This document shows, piece after piece, positions 9,508 through 16,800 of a stretch of 41,681 nucleotides of DNA. Numbering within the stretch: the first letter of the stretch is position 1; each line of letters begins with the position of its first letter. Below the pieces are notes generated by a model. That model was not told the DNA's origin. It searched no databases and saw only the letters and a program-made list of their open reading frames with translations. The stretch lies in the IMG/VR virus record IMGVR_UViG_3300032011_000027, positions 1 to 41,681 of that record; one strand, 5' to 3'. The stretch comes from a virus. The position numbers were made by a program, and so were the translations under genes.

Positions 9508-11361
9508 TTAGTAACTGGAAGTAGTTGTGTATCCTACACCTGCCTCAGCACTTCCTCCTACAAAACTATCAGCTGTAACTGTTATATTTGAATTTGCAAT
9601 ATCCATTTCAACAATTTGGTCTCTAACTGGAACAACATCATTAGAACTTGGTACTACAGTTAATCTTATTACTGTTGAAGCTACACCATCTATATTTGAT
9701 ATACTAGCAATGTTCATTGAATTAAGTGTTATTGCACCTGTTGAATAATTAATTGTACCTTGTGTTGAATTTAAATAATTTTTTACACCACTTGACATAT
9801 AATATAATCTTACATTTCCTGCGCCATCATCATCAAAAAAGCATTCGTTAGCATTACCTTCTATTTTAAATCCTGATGAACTTAATATTCCACCTGTACT
9901 TGCCATATGTCCAGAGTGTGGATTATATAATGCATTTCTAAAATAGATATTATATTTTGCTGATGTACTAATTAATGGTTGGAAATCTTTTCTAATTTTA
10001 ACAGTTGTAATGTTTGATAAAATACTATCATCAGCACTATCAATCAAACCTGTAACTTTTGAATATCTGAATACTGCGTCAAACTTTTGTAAAGTAGAAG
10101 CATTATAAGTTGTTAACTTATCAATAATATCTGCTTTCAAAGTAGCAGCAGTTTTTGCTGTTGCCTTTGCGTCATACTTAACATTTGAAACAATTAATAC
10201 AGAAGTTGTTTCTGGATCTTTTATAACTGGTCTTACTGAAGCAACGTTATATGGTTTTAATTGAGTTACAATATCTGCTTTTGATGTATCTGATAATACT
10301 GTTCCTGATTTTGCTTTAATTGAAATATTTACAACACCGTATTGTGGAGTTTCATCATCTTCACCACCCCACGCACTTACTGAATTTGCATTTGGATAAA
10401 TTGATTTAACTAAAGTTTCATAATCAGTTGCTGTAACTGCTCTATCTTGAGCTGCATATTGTAAAGGTGCATTAAATTTTATTGATTGATTTGTTTCTGC
10501 AATTGCACCACCTTGAGAATTAGAATCAGTTGTTATAGTTACATTTGTAAATCCACCAATGTTTCCTGATAATGAAAATTTTGAAGCACCATTTGAACTT
10601 GAAGTATTAGTTACAATGTATTCTAATATAACAATATTACCGTCTTCTAATTTAGTACCTACAATACCATCGCCAAAATAAATTTCGTATTGACCATCTT
10701 GACCTTCTTGTATAAAATAAACTTTTGAATCACTTGATACACTATTATAACCACCTGCTAAAGAATAAACTGATTGTGTTGTATCTGTAGAACTATTTTG
10801 AACGGTAACTTTTAAAGTTGAAGTATCTGCAAAAGAACTAGGTATAACAAATTTTTGGTCTTTATCATTTACATCATTAGTATATTTAAATGTAACCAAT
10901 GTTCCTTCATAAACAGTTACATCTTCAAATTTATAAATTCCATTTACTGGTGAAATTGTTGTATCTGCATTAGTTACATATTGATAATCTGTTTTATCAA
11001 CTGTAGTTGTGAAAACTGTTCCCTTCTGCATAGTTACGGATGAACCTGTTGCGTTGTTAACAACAACATCAATAACTGCTCTTGGTGTTCTAGGAGATGT
11101 AGGAGTATATCCTAACATCTTTGCTAATGAAACAATATTTTTTCTAATATCAGCACTATCCAAATACATTTCATTAGTTGACATATTAGCAATGTATGAC
11201 AAGTAATGGGTATTGTAAGATAATACATCTAATAAAATAGATAAACCAGCACCATCAAAATCATAATCTTGAAATTGTGTTTGACTTTGTAAGAAAGTTT
11301 TTAGATTAACTTTTATTTTATCAAAATCTAATTCTGATACTTCTAATTTATGTTGTGCCAT
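9508..11361 (-). CDS. 6: Baseplate wedge subunit gp6
   Basis: This 617-residue protein matches T4 gp6 in several places. The N-terminus has FLQSQTQFQDYDFDGAGLSI, then LLDVLSYNTHYLSYIANMS, parallel to gp6 WLNGQNEFLDYDFEGSRLNVLCDLLAYNTLYI. Further on it has MLGYTPTS (near 80) and a QDRAVTATDYETLVKSIYP segment (near 300-320) equal to gp6 QRCVTATDYDTFVSERF. gp6 dimers form the inner ring of the baseplate wedge and belong to the J-like family of contractile tails. It follows gp25 by one base and precedes the gp7-like gene, in T4 order. Confidence 0.9.
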   Translation of the reverse strand: MAQHKLEVSELDFDKIKVNLKTFLQSQTQFQDYDFDGAGLSILLDVLSYNTHYLSYIANMSTNEMYLDSADIRKNIVSLAKMLGYTPTSPRTPRAVIDVVVNNATGSSVTMQKGTVFTTTVDKTDYQYVTNADTTISPVNGIYKFEDVTVYEGTLVTFKYTNDVNDKDQKFVIPSSFADTSTLKVTVQNSSTDTTQSVYSLAGGYNSVSSDSKVYFIQEGQDGQYEIYFGDGIVGTKLEDGNIVILEYIVTNTSSSNGASKFSLSGNIGGFTNVTITTDSNSQGGAIAETNQSIKFNAPLQYAAQDRAVTATDYETLVKSIYPNANSVSAWGGEDDETPQYGVVNISIKAKSGTVLSDTSKADIVTQLKPYNVASVRPVIKDPETTSVLIVSNVKYDAKATAKTAATLKADIIDKLTTYNASTLQKFDAVFRYSKVTGLIDSADDSILSNITTVKIRKDFQPLISTSAKYNIYFRNALYNPHSGHMASTGGILSSSGFKIEGNANECFFDDDGAGNVRLYYMSSGVKNYLNSTQGTINYSTGAITLNSMNIASISNIDGVASTVIRLTVVPSSNDVVPVRDQIVEMDIANSNITVTADSFVGGSAEAGVGYTTTSSY

Positions 11362-11362
11362 T

Positions 11363-11872
11363 TTATCTTAACCTTTGTAAACTCATTGAAACTGTTTGTG
11401 GACTTGGTGTACCTATGATATTAAAATAAACATCTATACGTAATCTATTGCCGTCTATATCATTAGAAGCTAATCTACCAGCGTCCACTATTTCACTAGC
11501 CTCTCCACCTTCAAAATCATCTCCATTTATAACAATACCTGTTAAATCTATTCTAGGTTCGTGATTTTTTAAAACTTCTTCTATTTTTCTTTTGATATAT
11601 ACTGAAATTACTGGTGAGTAATTTTCAAACAATAATTCTCTTATACCACATCCTAATTCTGGATGGAAAGGTCTTTCATAGAAATTTGTTTGTATTAAGT
11701 TTTTAACAGACCTTTTTATTGCTATTGCGTCTTCAACCACATTAATATCATTAGTAACTGGATGTCTATCAAAGTTTAAATCTATATCTCTAAACTTCCT
11801 AGATTGCCTTTTACTAGAACTTTTAACTTCTGGAGTATAATCGCCTAAAAATGCTTGGTTGTTTTGTGCCAT
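11363..11872 (-). CDS. 25: Baseplate wedge subunit gp25 (lysozyme-like fold family)
   Basis: This 169-residue protein has the gp25 core: FRDIDLNFDRHPVTNDI near residues 27-45, AIKRSVKNLIQTNFYERPFH near 50-70, then LGCGIRELLFENYSP. gp25 is the small conserved wedge core protein that forms a junction with gp6 and gp53 and binds the sheath initiator position. It carries an extra N-terminal segment relative to T4 (132 residues). Its stop is one base from the gp6 start, and a TATAAATA late motif lies 9 bases before its ATG. Confidence 0.9.
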   Translation of the reverse strand: MAQNNQAFLGDYTPEVKSSSKRQSRKFRDIDLNFDRHPVTNDINVVEDAIAIKRSVKNLIQTNFYERPFHPELGCGIRELLFENYSPVISVYIKRKIEEVLKNHEPRIDLTGIVINGDDFEGGEASEIVDAGRLASNDIDGNRLRIDVYFNIIGTPSPQTVSMSLQRLR

Positions 11873-11880
11873 AACTGTAA

Positions 11881-11888
11881 TATTTATA
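11881..11888 (-). promoter_or_regulatory. T4-type late promoter motif TATAAATA before gp25
   Basis: Exact minus-strand motif in the 20-base gap between the PAAR gene and gp25. It would start a gp25-gp6-gp7 late transcript. Because the ATG follows so closely, the leader would be only a few bases long. Confidence 0.55.
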
Positions 11889-11892
11889 ACAG

Positions 11893-12195
11893 TTATCCCG
11901 CTCTTACTGTAGGAGAACCCTCAATCATTTCTCCCATATCATAAGAATCTGTTACTCTTGCAACTAATTTTCCCATAACTCTAACATTCTTCTTGGATCC
12001 CATATTAACTTTACCCATATGTGGAATGCACGGTGGTATTAGTGATGGTATGGTATGTGGTCTTGTAGGATCACCTTTTCTAGCAACAGGTTTATTGTTT
12101 GCTCTAACTTTAAATTGTGTTGCTTGTACACCTATTACAGGATCACAACCGTGACCAGTTGCTCCTAAATCGTAATCTCTACAAAGTTTTGGCAT
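11893..12195 (-). CDS. 5.4: PAAR-repeat spike tip protein, gp5.4-like
   Basis: A 100-residue protein read from the ATG at 12195. It has the PAAR pattern of short turns with His and Cys: GATGHGCDP (H15, C17), RKGDPTRPHTIP (H47) and IPPCIPHMGKV (C56, H59). PAAR proteins cap the beta-helical spike formed by gp5 and usually bind a metal at the tip. I chose this start, not an upstream in-frame codon, because the stop of a 34-residue ORF overlaps this ATG as TAATG and because the protein then begins at the conserved MPKLCRDYD. It lies between L7/L12 and gp25, close to the other baseplate genes. Confidence 0.8.
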   Translation of the reverse strand: MPKLCRDYDLGATGHGCDPVIGVQATQFKVRANNKPVARKGDPTRPHTIPSLIPPCIPHMGKVNMGSKKNVRVMGKLVARVTDSYDMGEMIEGSPTVRAG

Positions 12196-12299
12196 TATGC
12201 AATTATCCAAATAACTACGATAACTACTATAGCCCAATTTGGTACTGAACTTTTAGTAAACCATTCTTTTACTTTTTTTGTGTCTATTGGTTCTATCAT
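12195..12299 (-). CDS. 34-residue single-membrane-segment protein, doubly coupled
   Basis: This short ORF fills the gap between L7/L12 and PAAR. It begins MIEPIDTKKVKEWF and ends NWAIVVIVVIWIIA, one hydrophobic segment running to the C-terminus, so it should be membrane-inserted with its N-terminus in the cytoplasm. Its ATG overlaps the L7/L12 stop as ATGA, and its stop overlaps the PAAR start as TAATG. Such overlaps on both sides are characteristic of genuine, translationally coupled phage genes. I do not recognise the family. Confidence 0.65.
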   Translation of the reverse strand: MIEPIDTKKVKEWFTKSSVPNWAIVVIVVIWIIA

Positions 12300-12658
12300 T
12301 TTACCTCTATTTTTCCTCCAGCTGTTTCTATATCTTTTTTAATCTTATCTGCTTCTTCTTTTTGTTGGTCTTCTGCAATTACAGAAGGAACGCCTTCAAC
12401 AAAATTCTTTGCTTCAAGTAATCCCATATCTTTAAATGCTCTAACTGCCTTAATAACACCTATTTTCTTACCTGCGTCAAATCCTGTTAACGTAACTTTG
12501 AATAAAGAGTCTTCTTTTTCTTGTACAGGTGCAGGAGCACTTCCTTGTATAGCCGCTAAATCTATACCCCAAGTTTTCTCTAATTTTTTTGCTAATTCAC
12601 CCGCTTCAACTACTGTTAATTTACCTAACTCTTCAACTAGTGTTTCTAATTTTGACAT
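12296..12658 (-). CDS. rplL: Ribosomal protein bL12 (L7/L12), phage-encoded
   Basis: A full-length 120-residue bL12. Residues 1-33 (LETLVEELGKLTVVEAGELA) form the dimerisation domain that binds L10. Residues 37-50 (QGSAPAPVQEKED) are the flexible hinge, and residues 52-120 the factor-binding domain, with IGVIKAVRAFKDMGL, LEAKNFVEG and the terminal GGKIEVK. The residues known to contact elongation and initiation factors in E. coli (K65, I69, K70, R73, K84) are present at the same numbers. L7/L12 is the ribosomal stalk protein, so a phage copy could join host ribosomes and bias factor recruitment. It sits in a late baseplate gene cluster. Phage-encoded bL12 has been noted before in viral genome surveys. 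Confidence 0.95.
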   Translation of the reverse strand: MSKLETLVEELGKLTVVEAGELAKKLEKTWGIDLAAIQGSAPAPVQEKEDSLFKVTLTGFDAGKKIGVIKAVRAFKDMGLLEAKNFVEGVPSVIAEDQQKEEADKIKKDIETAGGKIEVK

Positions 12659-12661
12659 ATT

Positions 12662-12868
12662 CTATCTTCCTAACTTGTCTTTTCTACCAATTGGTAGTTT
12701 TTGCCACTTTGTCATTTCAACACCTTTTTTACTTATCCATTCAATAAAGATTAAGGGTGTTTTTACTTTATTTTGAAAAGATTTAACTGCCTTTTTCCAA
12801 CTCATAGCAGTTACTTCTTCATTAATTTCTTTATTATCAGTAAACTTAAATTTTCTTTCTTTTGCCAT
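12662..12868 (-). CDS. 68-residue hypothetical basic protein
   Basis: Unrecognised. The protein starts MAKERKFKFTDNKEINEE and is rich in Lys (roughly one residue in five), without membrane segment or Cys motif. It lies 3 bases upstream of L7/L12 and overlaps the end of the preceding zinc-finger-like ORF by 23 bases, so it is part of the same short operon. The position invites the idea of a nucleic-acid or ribosome partner, but nothing in the sequence proves it. Confidence 0.65.
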   Translation of the reverse strand: MAKERKFKFTDNKEINEEVTAMSWKKAVKSFQNKVKTPLIFIEWISKKGVEMTKWQKLPIGRKDKLGR

Positions 12869-13007
12869 TCTGTTTGCTCAACTTTCTTTTACATTTTTTA
12901 TCATCACATCTGCAATATCTACAGATTTCTATTTTCCTAGCTTCCATCATTTCAAATTTCGGTTCTCCACAATGGGATTCCCTACCACAATTGTTGCAAT
13001 AAGTCAT
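12846..13007 (-). CDS. 53-residue Cys-rich zinc-ribbon-like protein
   Basis: Reads MTYCNNCGRESHCGEP at the N-terminus (C4, C7, H12, C13) and ICRYCRCDDKKC near residues 28-39 (C29, C32, C34, C39), followed by a Lys/Arg-rich tail. Two CxxC pairs are enough for one zinc ribbon. It is too short for the usual length cut-off but ends inside the next gene by 23 bases and is the first ORF after a TATAAATA late motif. Function is unknown; nucleic-acid binding would fit the zinc and basic tail. Confidence 0.6.
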   Translation of the reverse strand: MTYCNNCGRESHCGEPKFEMMEARKIEICRYCRCDDKKCKRKLSKQNGKRKKI

Positions 13008-13014
13008 AGTGATA

Positions 13015-13022
13015 TATTTATA
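13015..13022 (-). promoter_or_regulatory. T4-type late promoter motif TATAAATA (zinc ORF - L7/L12 operon)
   Basis: Exact minus-strand motif 7 bases before the ATG at 13007. Using the T4 distance from motif to start point, transcription would begin almost at the ATG, so the first ORF would be nearly leaderless. The operon downstream holds the 68-residue protein, L7/L12, the 34-residue membrane protein and PAAR. Confidence 0.55.
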
Positions 13023-13177
13023 CTAAAAATTACAAGTGAAAAGGGCTTCCCGATTCGGAAACTTTTCAAAATCGTAAGAAAATTTGCAATTATGCACGTT
13101 TCCGCAAGAAACGAGAACAAAAAGCGAACAAACAACTAAAAAAACCTTAATTTTTCTCATTTTTTTGAATTTTTCCC

Positions 13178-13206
13178 TTGACTTTTTTCTATTTTTAGTA
13201 TATAGT
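13178..13206 (+). promoter_or_regulatory. Sigma-70-like promoter, TTGACT-17-TATAGT
   Basis: TTGACT at 13178-13183 and TATAGT at 13201-13206 are separated by exactly 17 bases, upstream of the plus-strand gene at 13236. This suggests early transcription by unmodified host polymerase, in contrast to the late motifs on the other strand. Confidence 0.7.
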
Positions 13207-13235
13207 TAACGTATAAGTTGAAAAAAGGAAACATT

Positions 13236-13442
13236 ATGAAAAAAATACTTGAATATTTAACTATTATTCTATCAATAGGAGGAACTTTCTGTCTAATCGG
13301 CGCTGTCGGTGCAATTGACGGTGGTTATAAAGGAATTCCTATGAACGATAATTGGTTTTTGTGTGGTACTTTGTCATTGTTAGGAATTGCTATGTTTATT
13401 TTAGCTCTATACTCGCAAACGTTGTATTCTGAACAAGACTAA
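13236..13442 (+). CDS. 68-residue two-segment membrane protein
   Basis: Read from the ATG at 13236, which has AAAAGGAAA just upstream; a TTG at 13218 is a poorer start. Two hydrophobic segments, about residues 8-27 (TIILSIGGTFCLIGAVGAI) and 43-61 (LCGTLSLLGIAMFILALYS), flank a short loop. It is one of only three plus-strand genes and has a sigma-70-like promoter, so it is probably expressed early and inserted in the host inner membrane. It converges with the oxygenase gene, the stops overlapping by 4 bases. Family not recognised; its size and topology would also fit a holin. Confidence 0.65.
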   Translation: MKKILEYLTIILSIGGTFCLIGAVGAIDGGYKGIPMNDNWFLCGTLSLLGIAMFILALYSQTLYSEQD

Positions 13443-14035
13443 TCAGTAGTTGAATCACTAGAATCTAATAAAGTTGCAACTAGGTGAACTCTTTGAGTCT
13501 CACCACCATTAAAAAAGTTGTGATATTTCGTATTATCAGTAATATAAGCATTTCCATTGGCTGGCATATGAAAACTCTCATCTTCAATAACCATTCTACT
13601 ACCACCATTTGTTATCATTGGGATATGTAATCTCTTTTCGGGATCACGGTGCCAACTTAAACAACTTCTAGGTGGTTTCATTAGAAAACGAACACGACCT
13701 AACTTAAATCTTAATGTTAAATAATCGTAAAGAGTTTCAATATACGTGTTTTTAAATTCTGGACAAATTTGAGTGTATTCTTCTTCGTTGACTTCTTCAA
13801 GTCTTTGTTCTTCTTTACCTGTATTGTCAGGATAGGTCCAATAGATTCCACGGATATTACCACCAGAGATTGATTTGGGGTCTCCAGGTTTACGGTTGAT
13901 ACATATAGCATTGAAGTCTATATTATCAGGATTGTCTGTAGAAAAACCTTTTGATTCTTTAAACTGTTCATAACACGCTATTAGCTCCTCTAAATTAATA
14001 TCTAGGTCCTCTACCGTTTGGTAGTGTTTACTCAT
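13439..14035 (-). CDS. 2OG-Fe(II) oxygenase, aspartyl/asparaginyl hydroxylase-like
   Basis: A 198-residue protein with a complete facial triad: H129-R-D131 in SCLSWHRDPEKRLHIP and H172 in DNTKYHNFFNGG, plus the 2-oxoglutarate-binding R182 in TQRVHLVATLLD. The R-x-H-x-P spacing is that of the aspartyl/asparaginyl beta-hydroxylase family. Such genes are common in marine T4-like phages, but the substrate is not known. It follows hemB on the same strand and has its own CATAAATA motif in front. The C-terminus is acidic and Ser/Thr-rich. Confidence 0.8.
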   Translation of the reverse strand: MSKHYQTVEDLDINLEELIACYEQFKESKGFSTDNPDNIDFNAICINRKPGDPKSISGGNIRGIYWTYPDNTGKEEQRLEEVNEEEYTQICPEFKNTYIETLYDYLTLRFKLGRVRFLMKPPRSCLSWHRDPEKRLHIPMITNGGSRMVIEDESFHMPANGNAYITDNTKYHNFFNGGETQRVHLVATLLDSSDSTTD

Positions 14036-14043
14036 AATACTAC

Positions 14044-14051
14044 TATTTATG
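14044..14051 (-). promoter_or_regulatory. Late-promoter-like motif CATAAATA
   Basis: A one-base variant of TATAAATA in the 20-base gap between the hemB stop and the oxygenase start at 14035. Weak evidence alone; the position is right. Confidence 0.35.
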
Positions 14052-14055
14052 AGTA

Positions 14056-14910
14056 TTACTGTCTATGATGTCTTGCTAAACGTCTTGCCCCATAAGTTAT
14101 CATATAGTCTGCACCTGCTCTTTTGAATATATGATATGTTTCTTCTAAACTACCAGGAGCACCTATACCTAACCATTCTCCTGATGTTTGATATACACCA
14201 ACAGGTTTGCCAGTTGCTTTCTTTATGCCTTGAATTAAATCTAAACTAGTAATACCTGGTTTTAACATTAATTCATCTGCACCATCTTTTGAATATTTTA
14301 TAGAACGATTAATTGCACCTGCTTTATCTGATACATCTAATTGATAAGGTCTATGAATACCTTTTGATATTTTCATTGCATTTCGCCAACTTCTATAAAA
14401 TGTTGAACGAAATTTGGTACTATAACTCATAACATCTATATTACCATCTTTTACTGATTTAATATTTTTAACTGTATTGTCTTGACAATCACTTGGCGCT
14501 ATTGTAGCACCAGACGCTGTATAAATTGATTTTGCTTGGTCTAATAATAATTTATCTGTTTTTTCTTGGTCGCCTATTATACAACAATGTCCGTCCTGTG
14601 TATAAGAACATAAACAAACATCTACAATTAATCTACAATGTGGTTGTATATCTCTTGAAAGACTAGCGGCAGTTACACATACTTGGTCAAACTTATGTGA
14701 ATCAATATGTTCATCACCTCTATGTGTATCAGATTTTTCACCTAACTTAAATTCAGGAACATAGAATAAAAGAAATTCTTTTACTCCTAAATCAATATCT
14801 TTCTTAACACGTTCATTAATTTCTTTCCACGCATTAAAGATTTTATTGTCTTCACCTAATCCAGTATCTCTTGTAGAATAACTAGCAAATATAGGTTGTA
14901 TTAACCTCAT
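14056..14910 (-). CDS. hemB: Delta-aminolevulinic acid dehydratase (porphobilinogen synthase)
   Basis: HemB condenses two 5-aminolevulinate molecules to porphobilinogen in the heme pathway. All catalytic elements are visible in the 284 residues: VDVCLCSYTQDGHC with zinc ligands C99, C101 and C109; MSYSTKFRSTFY with the first active-site lysine K166; ELMLKPG with the Schiff-base lysine K217; VGVYQTSGEW with S243; and IAPSD near residue 138. The protein begins at LIQPIF, the first barrel strand, so the N-terminal arm of about 30-40 residues that drives octamer assembly in cellular HemB (usually 320-340 residues) is missing. The usual Tyr after SGE is Trp. It is coupled by ATGA to the upstream oxygenase. 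I know of no common phage hemB. Confidence 0.9.
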   Translation of the reverse strand: MRLIQPIFASYSTRDTGLGEDNKIFNAWKEINERVKKDIDLGVKEFLLFYVPEFKLGEKSDTHRGDEHIDSHKFDQVCVTAASLSRDIQPHCRLIVDVCLCSYTQDGHCCIIGDQEKTDKLLLDQAKSIYTASGATIAPSDCQDNTVKNIKSVKDGNIDVMSYSTKFRSTFYRSWRNAMKISKGIHRPYQLDVSDKAGAINRSIKYSKDGADELMLKPGITSLDLIQGIKKATGKPVGVYQTSGEWLGIGAPGSLEETYHIFKRAGADYMITYGARRLARHHRQ

Positions 14911-15665
14911 TTTATATTTTGAGCGACTCTACTTGCAAAGTCCATATTTTGTTTTTGTAAGTTTTCTTCTTCAAGTGTCTTTGATGTATCATTAGGATGA
15001 TTAAAAAATAAATTACCTGATACACTTACTCTTACACCTGGAGTTTTAAAAGAAGTTACTTGGTGTCTTAATTGTGCAGGAAATATCCACATACCACCAA
15101 CTTCAGGCATATAACCATATGAGTGTTGTGCCCAAGTTGGATTAGATGTTTCACCATAATGAAACGTAACACCACCTGGTCCATAACTCTTACCTTTATA
15201 ATTTCTTCGTTCTTCTTCTAAATCAGGAACTTTTAAAAATATAACCCAAGATAACATACCACCGTGAGAGTGTTCTGGATTTTGTTCGTTCTCTTTCATA
15301 TAATTAATCCATAAATCTATTAATGTAAATTTAGTTGAAAATGATGGAACTGGTTTACTATAATCAACTTGTTGACCAGAATATTTTACTGAAGATTCAA
15401 CATAGTCAGTTACGTAAGGTTGGAAATGGTCTATAAACCATTTCTTATCTTCTTGCGTATAACCTCTTTGGTCTTCTATTATACCTGCCAAGTTATGATT
15501 ACCTGAACCAGGTTTACTCTTATCACCTCTTTGTAAAAGTCCTTCTAATAAATGTTGATGAATTTTATAGTGTGCAACATAAGGACCAAAATTTAAATTA
15601 CCACCTTTCATTACATCTATGTCTTCAACTTGACTTGAAAAATTTGTTTCTTTATTTTCTATCAT
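14907..15665 (-). CDS. 2OG-Fe(II) oxygenase-like protein
   Basis: A 252-residue protein read from the ATG at 15665, whose ATGA overlaps the DUF454 stop; an upstream TTG is the only other option. The conserved core is NPEHSHGGMLSWVIFLKVP, then GGMWIFPAQLRHQVTSF and GVRVSVSGNLFF, a double-stranded beta-helix with candidate iron ligands in EHSHG and LRHQV and the 2-oxoglutarate Arg in VRVSVSGN. This layout is that of the large family of phage-borne 2OG oxygenases of unknown substrate. It is the middle gene of a tightly coupled DUF454-oxygenase-hemB operon. Confidence 0.75.
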   Translation of the reverse strand: MIENKETNFSSQVEDIDVMKGGNLNFGPYVAHYKIHQHLLEGLLQRGDKSKPGSGNHNLAGIIEDQRGYTQEDKKWFIDHFQPYVTDYVESSVKYSGQQVDYSKPVPSFSTKFTLIDLWINYMKENEQNPEHSHGGMLSWVIFLKVPDLEEERRNYKGKSYGPGGVTFHYGETSNPTWAQHSYGYMPEVGGMWIFPAQLRHQVTSFKTPGVRVSVSGNLFFNHPNDTSKTLEEENLQKQNMDFASRVAQNIK

Positions 15666-16069
15666 AACCAAGCTACCCTTTTACCTGCGGCCTTTCTTGC
15701 GTCTGCAATTTCTTTTGTTGCAGGATATCTCCACGCCCATACAGCACATAGAAACATAAATCCACCTGACCATAATAATGCATTTAAATTATGTGTACTA
15801 TGCCAAAGTATTGCAAGTGAACTTGCCATAACAATTAACATTGAGTACTTTGCATATTGTGGAAATACTTTATGTTTAGTCCAACCTGTTAGAAACGGAC
15901 CAAAGTATTTGTGATTGTATAACCAATCGTGCCATTTTTTAGATGATTTAGCAAATGCCCAAGCGGCAATTACTAAAAATATGCTGAAAGGTATACCAGG
16001 TGTTACTACACCAATGTATGCCAAACCAACACATAACCATCCTAATGTTAAATATAAATATCTTTTCAT
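15662..16069 (-). CDS. DUF454 (YbaN-like) inner-membrane protein
   Basis: At 135 residues this matches the DUF454/YbaN family: an N-terminal hydrophobic hairpin (LTLGWLCVGLAYIGVVTPGI, then PFSIFLVIAAWAFAKSS), the hallmark KKWHDWLYNHKYFGPFLTGW, then two more membrane segments and a basic tail. The family's role is unsettled. In some proteobacteria it is found among iron- or heme-regulated genes, which would fit hemB two genes downstream, but that link is my inference. The ribosome site AAGGAG overlaps the preceding gene's stop. Confidence 0.8.
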   Translation of the reverse strand: MKRYLYLTLGWLCVGLAYIGVVTPGIPFSIFLVIAAWAFAKSSKKWHDWLYNHKYFGPFLTGWTKHKVFPQYAKYSMLIVMASSLAILWHSTHNLNALLWSGGFMFLCAVWAWRYPATKEIADARKAAGKRVAWL

Positions 16070-16077
16070 TTTACTCC

Positions 16078-16242
16078 TTAATAATGATTTTGATAATCTT
16101 CTGGTTTAACTTTATATTCTTCATATCTATCTGATATTAAAGATAGAGCAACTGCTATCATAGCAATTGCAATTATAAACCAAAGTCCTTTACCTTCTTC
16201 CCAATTTGTTAATAAATGCCATAACACTTGTACTCCGTTCAT
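16078..16242 (-). CDS. 54-residue membrane protein
   Basis: A short ORF found in the gap before DUF454. It starts MNGVQVLWHLLTNWEEG, has a membrane segment at about residues 20-37 (LWFIIAIAMIAVALSLI) and ends with a charged tail DRYEEYKVKPEDYQNHY. Its ATG overlaps the upstream stop as ATGA, and its own stop carries the ribosome site of DUF454. That coupling on both sides supports it as real. Function unknown. Confidence 0.65.
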   Translation of the reverse strand: MNGVQVLWHLLTNWEEGKGLWFIIAIAMIAVALSLISDRYEEYKVKPEDYQNHY

Positions 16243-16373
16243 TTCATCATACATTGTTTTAGCTCCTCTAATAGTTTCATTAATTTATGTTTCATTATAT
16301 CCTTATTACTTAATTTGGGAATTGATTTTAAGAATTTAGGATATTCTTTATTTAAGTTTTTATTGATGTTCAT
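16239..16373 (-). CDS. Small Lys-rich hypothetical protein (about 44 residues)
   Basis: Begins MNINKNLNKEYPKFLKSIP and is very rich in Lys and Leu, mostly helical. I prefer the ATG at 16373, which overlaps the upstream gene by 14 bases; an earlier ATG at 16421 would give 60 residues and a 62-base overlap. The stop overlaps the next start as ATGA. Unrecognised. Confidence 0.5.
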   Translation of the reverse strand: MNINKNLNKEYPKFLKSIPKLSNKDIMKHKLMKLLEELKQCMMK

Positions 16374-16800
16374 TAATAAATCTTTTGTGTTCTTCTTCTG
16401 TAATAGTTGCTTGTTTGCCATTTGGTATAATTATTTTTAATTCATCATTTAAGTATATCACAGGCGACCAATAAAATCTGTCCTTATACTTATAAGGTTT
16501 ATTTACATCTGGATCAGAAACGTAATCATACTTTTTTTCTATGACTGGTATCGTATCGTAATGTGTGCCGTTTTTTTCTATATTCCAACAATGATGAATA
16601 ATAGGTGTTGCCTCTATGTCTGTTCTATAATCATCAACTAACCAACCTGATATAAATTCACTTCCAAAGTTTTTTGCTTCCATAATCGTCATAGAAATGC
16701 ATTCTCTTTGTTTGTAATCTGTATTCGGTCTATGGTCTACTTTTTCTACGTACTTTGCGTTTGGTCTATACTTTAGAAATCGTTTTGTCGCTTCTTTCAT
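16360..16800 (-). CDS. 146-residue hypothetical protein
   Basis: Not recognised by name. The protein is soluble, with aromatic-rich strands: GSEFISGWLVDDYRTDIEAT, then PIIHHCWNIEKNGTHYDTIP. The HHCWN segment with conserved-looking Asp and His residues could be a hydrolase or metal site, though this is a guess. No signal peptide or membrane segment. Part of the run of small accessory genes between 18284 and 16078. Confidence 0.65.
   Translation of the reverse strand: MKEATKRFLKYRPNAKYVEKVDHRPNTDYKQRECISMTIMEAKNFGSEFISGWLVDDYRTDIEATPIIHHCWNIEKNGTHYDTIPVIEKKYDYVSDPDVNKPYKYKDRFYWSPVIYLNDELKIIIPNGKQATITEEEHKRFINEHQ

Noticed and set aside
13025-13075. Inverted repeat GAAAAG...CTTTTC with inner TTCC/GGAA
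   Set aside because: Imperfect with internal mismatches and no U run; not convincing as a terminator or operator.
13717-13911. 64-codon minus-strand frame within the oxygenase gene
   Set aside because: Entirely inside a gene with intact catalytic motifs, in another frame, with no ribosome site.
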